A DNA stretch of 7,032 nucleotides, from positions 1 through 7,032 of the forward strand of contig JAHEOA010000190.1 of the NCBI GenBank assembly GCA_018609825.1, written 5' to 3'. A program made the translations under genes and the position numbers. The number at the start of each line of letters is the position of its first letter. Position 1 is the first letter of the stretch. This document shows positions 4,766-7,032 of the stretch, piece after piece. The DNA is from Candidatus Bipolaricaulota bacterium. Lineage in GTDB: Bacteria; Bipolaricaulota; Bipolaricaulia; RBG-16-55-9. The notes under the pieces are model-generated. The model was not told the origin of the DNA. It saw nothing but the letters and a program-made list of their open reading frames with translations, and did no database searches.

Positions 4766-5332
4766 TCAGACCGCCGCGTGGGGAACGCCCACGATCTTGA
4801 GAAACTCCTTCTCAAATACGTTGGCCGGACGGTCATGCCCCCACTCGGCAGCTTCGTCCGAGACCGAGATCGGCCCCAGCGACTCGTCCTGGCCGGTGGA
4901 GAAGGACGTGCCGCCCTCCAACTGAGTCGTGTAGAGGGCGGCCGCCTTGTACCGTTGCGCCAACTCGTATTTGAGGGTGTCCTCGATGCGATAGACGTCG
5001 CCTTCGGCAAACTCGATGTCGTCGTTCAGGTCAACCGTGTCGGTGTCGGCAACCGCTTTGACCGTCGATTGATACTCGCTCTTGTCCTTGTTCCGGTTGC
5101 GGGCGGAGATGTTGCGCACGCGGGCATTCGGCTGCACGACGCCCTCGAACCGAGCGTCGACGTCGATAACTTGCCCCGTGACCTCTTTGTCGACCGTCCC
5201 CTTCAGCCAGAAGTCATACTCCTGGATGATGGGATAGCTGTCGTCCACAGCCTGGCCCACCTGATTACTGTCAACCGGCACGCCAGCCTGCTCTAAGAGG
5301 CCAGTCACGATCTGGGTTGTTGTATAGGACAT
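4766..5332 (-). CDS. Putative head-tail adaptor (connector) protein
   Basis: A 188-residue protein encoded directly after the major capsid gene, the usual slot for the adaptor that docks on the portal ring. The C-terminal part KYELAQRYKAAALYTTQLEG followed by an SFSTGQDESLGPISVSDEAA segment recalls the helix (A-x-x-Y-x-x-A-x-x-L) and G-P/G-x-x-S-V ending of gp6/DUF4054-type adaptors. The middle (about 55-112) is beta-rich and Asp-rich (NARVRNISARNRNKD, VADTDTVDLNDDIEFAEGDV) and may be an insertion, since adaptors are often shorter and mainly helical. The ATG at 5332 has no visible Shine-Dalgarno (upstream CTGACACAACTCGCTC), unusual beside the strong site of the capsid gene. It may depend on terminating ribosomes from the capsid gene 27 nt upstream. 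Confidence 0.5.
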   Translation of the reverse strand: MSYTTTQIVTGLLEQAGVPVDSNQVGQAVDDSYPIIQEYDFWLKGTVDKEVTGQVIDVDARFEGVVQPNARVRNISARNRNKDKSEYQSTVKAVADTDTVDLNDDIEFAEGDVYRIEDTLKYELAQRYKAAALYTTQLEGGTSFSTGQDESLGPISVSDEAAEWGHDRPANVFEKEFLKIVGVPHAAV

Positions 5333-5341
5333 GAGCGAGTT

Positions 5342-5360
5342 GTGTCAGATCAGTTCAGTT
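5342..5360 (-). repeat. CTGA-repeat stop cluster after the capsid gene
   Basis: AACTGAACTGATCTGACAC on the minus strand overlaps the capsid TAA and supplies TGA in all three frames. It closely matches the sequence at 2747-2730 (one gap, two differences). Confidence 0.6.
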
Positions 5361-6727
5361 TACGAGAGCTCGACGTTCTCCATGAGGCCGAACAGGCCCT
5401 CGTGGCGCAGCTTGAAGTCGACGCCGAGAATCGCCCGGAAGAGGGTCTGGTCCTTGAGCTGGAGCTGTTGACCCTCGCCGGTCATGCTGAGCTCCATCGT
5501 GAGCCCTTGAGCGATGACGGCCTCGTTCCAGATGCCGTAGAAGATGTCGGTCGTGTCCGGGCTGCCCGTGTTCGTCGGCACCTGCTCGCTGGTCACGAAC
5601 TGGACCTGCTGCGGGCCGATGAAGACGCGCACCGGCTCATTGCCCTGCGGGGGCTCCATGATGATGAACTGGCCGGCGTCGTCGCCTTGCGTCACGGCAT
5701 CGGCGCGGAACTTGGCCAGCTCAGCCTCGATGTCGGCGTTGAAGACGAAGACCGGCTCGCCCGTGGCGTTGTTCCTGCGCAGGTTGCGCCGCGCGTTGAT
5801 GAAGTCCTCCGGTGCCAGAGCCGAGCCGCCCAGCGCCGTGTCGATGCCGTTGGTATTGGCAATGCCCTGCGGCATGTTCGCGCCGCCCGTGCCATAGAGC
5901 ATCTTGTGGTCGCGCTCCAGCGCCAGCACACGGGTCAGGTCCTCGCGGATCATCGCCTCCATCGACGGCGTCGCGTGACGGAGCATCCGGTTCGAGGCGA
6001 AGACGGCGCCGGCGAGTTGCTTCTCGCGGAACGCCAACGACCCGAAGCTCAGGTCGCTATCGTTGATCGTCTCGTTCTCGCCGACCCAGTAGGCCGTCGC
6101 GCCGCCCGTCTGCTTGGGCATGTCCATGCTGCCGGACTGCGGCAGGTCGATGACCCGCGCTCCGGCCCGCTCAACGACGGACTGAGCCCGCAAGAGCGGA
6201 ATGATCTCGGCGGCCTGCTGGGGCTGAACGAAGACGCCGCCCAGCGTGTCGTCGTCCTCGCCGAGCGCACGGGTCTGGCTATGCGACATCCTCCGCTGCA
6301 TCCGCTCGGACGCCGGCACGTCCTCGAACATCTCGTTGAGGCCGATCTTGGCGAACTCCGGGTGGAGCTCGCTGAGCGCCTGCGGGTTCAACGGGGCGAG
6401 GATGCCGCCCTCTTCGGTGCGATACCCCAGGTCATCCAGGGTGTGGGCAATCTCGGCCTCGGTCTTCGCGCGATCAATCTCGCCGTTGGCGAGGGCGCCC
6501 ATGAGCCGCGTAAAGCGGAAGCCGCGCGACGTGTTCGGGCTCTCGCCCTTGATGGGCGTCGGTGCCCGCCTGGTGCCGTCGTCGTTGGGCTGGGCAGCCT
6601 TCGCGGTGCTGACGGCGCGGCGATGGTTGCCCGCGTCGCCCTCGTCCGCCTCGGCCTGCTGCTCCTTGTAACGCTCGGCCCGATCCAGGATTTCCTGCAC
6701 GTTGGGACTCGTCTCTGTCTTAGGCAT
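5360..6727 (-). CDS. HK97-fold major capsid protein
   Basis: A 455-residue protein that builds the icosahedral head. Residues 1 to about 160 look like an N-terminal delta/scaffolding region: a charged coiled-coil start (VQEILDRAERYKEQQAEAD), a disordered basic/proline stretch (about 38-68), and helices to RMSHSQTRALGEDDD. The capsid core follows with family hallmarks: LGGVFVQPQQAAEIIPLLRA (162-181), SVVERAGARVIDLP, TAYWVGENETINDSDLSFGS (211-230), an E-loop/spine region with FASNRMLRHATPSMEAMIRE, then ERDHKMLYGTGGANMPQGIA (271-290), and the C-terminal A-domain ending IWNEAVIAQGLT and TLFRAILGVDFKLRHEG. The delta region is probably removed by a prohead protease; if cleavage falls near 155-162 the mature chain would be about 295 residues (inference). 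ATG 6727 is chosen because GGAGGAG lies 3 nt upstream; a TTG at 6757 lies inside the hairpin and is rejected. Confidence 0.95.
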   Translation of the reverse strand: MPKTETSPNVQEILDRAERYKEQQAEADEGDAGNHRRAVSTAKAAQPNDDGTRRAPTPIKGESPNTSRGFRFTRLMGALANGEIDRAKTEAEIAHTLDDLGYRTEEGGILAPLNPQALSELHPEFAKIGLNEMFEDVPASERMQRRMSHSQTRALGEDDDTLGGVFVQPQQAAEIIPLLRAQSVVERAGARVIDLPQSGSMDMPKQTGGATAYWVGENETINDSDLSFGSLAFREKQLAGAVFASNRMLRHATPSMEAMIREDLTRVLALERDHKMLYGTGGANMPQGIANTNGIDTALGGSALAPEDFINARRNLRRNNATGEPVFVFNADIEAELAKFRADAVTQGDDAGQFIIMEPPQGNEPVRVFIGPQQVQFVTSEQVPTNTGSPDTTDIFYGIWNEAVIAQGLTMELSMTGEGQQLQLKDQTLFRAILGVDFKLRHEGLFGLMENVELS

Positions 6728-6730
6728 GAT

Positions 6731-6737
6731 CTCCTCC
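6731..6737 (-). promoter_or_regulatory. Strong ribosome-binding site of the capsid gene
   Basis: GGAGGAG on the minus strand; the first GGAGG is 5 nt before the ATG at 6727. It fixes the start of the capsid gene and lies only 4 nt after the T-run of the hairpin upstream. Confidence 0.85.
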
Positions 6738-6741
6738 AATG

Positions 6742-6766
6742 AAAAACGCCCCAGCAAACCGGGGCG
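6742..6766 (-). terminator. Intrinsic-terminator-like hairpin directly in front of the capsid gene
   Basis: On the minus strand, CGCCCCGG (6766-6759) pairs with CTGGGGCG (6754-6747; one G-U) around a TTTG loop (6758-6755). TTTTT follows (6746-6742). An 8-bp GC-rich stem directly followed by a T-run is the canonical Rho-independent terminator, oriented to stop transcripts coming from the upstream gene (6803-7032). The capsid ribosome site begins 4 nt after the T-run, so no room is left for a promoter between them. The hairpin therefore must be partly read through, or be part of the capsid mRNA leader. Confidence 0.75.
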
Positions 6767-6802
6767 GGACTGGAATCTCTCGTTGGTTGATTGAGCTACG
6801 CG

Positions 6803-7032
6803 CTACTCGTCGTCGCCCGTGTCCGTGTCGTTGGGCAGAATCTCGTCGAGCGTGTCGGTCAACTGCTGGTTGATCTCGCGCTCCCGCTCCAACTGCTCCT
6901 TGAGCGACTCGACCGTCTCGTCGTCAGCGTCGTCTCCGTCGTCGTTGGCGTCCAGACGAGCACAGGCATCGGCAATGGCGGAACGAATGACCTCGGGCCA
7001 CTGGCTCAACCGCTCAGCATACCCCTGGACGA
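6803..7032 (-). CDS. Acidic coiled-coil C-terminus of a capsid-assembly protein (partial, enters from right edge)
   Basis: The minus-strand frame is open from the right edge to a TAG at 6805-6803. The visible 75 residues begin VQGYAERLSQWPEVIRSAIA, continue with an Asp run (DANDDGDDADDE), then a predicted coiled coil (TVESLKEQLEREREINQQL, TDTLDEIL) and an acidic end NDTDTGDDE. A TTG at 7009 could start a 68-residue protein, but it has no ribosome site close by and the frame continues past the edge, so I treat this as a gene tail. In HK97-like clusters the gene before the capsid gene encodes a prohead protease, a scaffold, or a fusion of both; an acidic coiled-coil tail fits a scaffold or the C-terminal tail of an S49/ClpP-type protease. 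No catalytic residues are in view. Confidence 0.6.
   Translation of the reverse strand, partial: VQGYAERLSQWPEVIRSAIADACARLDANDDGDDADDETVESLKEQLEREREINQQLTDTLDEILPNDTDTGDDE

Noticed and set aside
4427..5296. 289-residue plus-strand ORF opposite the neck genes
   Set aside because: Shadow ORF of GC-rich minus-strand genes with no ribosome site and no domain.
5342..6742. 466-residue plus-strand ORF covering the capsid gene
   Set aside because: Exact antisense shadow of the major capsid gene; composition is a repetitive Arg/Leu/Val mixture without domain pattern.
6728..6757. Upstream TTG start adding 10 residues to the capsid protein
   Set aside because: The TTG lies in the loop and stem of the terminator-like hairpin, and the strong ribosome site fits only the ATG at 6727.
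1..7032. CRISPR array, tRNA or rRNA genes
   Set aside because: No regularly spaced repeats, no cloverleaf and no rRNA-like sequence were seen on either strand.

Overview
The window is a stretch of a tailed-phage (or prophage) morphogenesis cluster. Every phage gene lies on the minus strand, so transcription runs from right to left. At the left edge it is abutted by the right end of an IS200/IS605-family insertion whose tnpB gene runs on the plus strand. GC content is high. Several phage proteins are rich in Asp and Glu (capsid, sheath, upstream partial gene), which is compatible with a halophilic host, but this is only a hint. Strong GGAGG-type ribosome-binding sites before the capsid and tail-tube genes and a classic GC-hairpin/T-tract favour a bacterial host. 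I cannot name a host genus from the sequence.

Order in the direction of transcription: (1) the acidic C-terminus of a gene entering from the right edge (7032-6803), in the usual place of a protease or scaffold; (2) an intrinsic-terminator-like hairpin (6766-6742) directly in front of (3) an HK97-fold major capsid protein (6727-5360); (4) a putative head-tail adaptor (5332-4766); (5) a putative neck/stopper protein (4763-4314); (6) an HK97-gp10/Mu-G-like joining or tail-completion protein (4317-3793); (7) a 35-residue zinc-ribbon mini-protein (3785-3678); (8) a 310-residue protein, perhaps a neck or tail terminator (3674-2742); (9) a 132-residue protein with an apparent internal duplication (2636-2238); (10) a DUF3383-like contractile tail sheath with an inserted domain (2235-688); (11) a 13-bp hairpin capped by TTCG, followed by (12) a DUF3277-like tail tube gene with a TTG start (608-195). 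Sheath plus tube implies a contractile-tailed (myovirus-type) particle. Genes from the adaptor to the sheath are mostly separated by 2-7 nt or overlap by 4 nt. Spacers of 79-105 nt precede the tube and the 132-residue gene.

The most interesting region is 1-143. Plus-strand frame 1 encodes the last 41 residues of a TnpB protein (RuvC-III-like AARNI, stop at 124-126). The same DNA can fold into a series of stem-loops ending in a hairpin at 114-133 whose loop holds the tnpB stop codon. The 8-nt loop of one hairpin (32-39) is perfectly complementary to 136-143, the predicted 3' end of the element. This is the layout expected of a TnpB guide RNA (omega/reRNA) with a 3'-end pseudoknot. Its guide would be read from the flanking phage DNA just downstream of the tail-tube gene. 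The element is thus convergent with the tail operon, and its guide would match sibling phages that lack the insertion.
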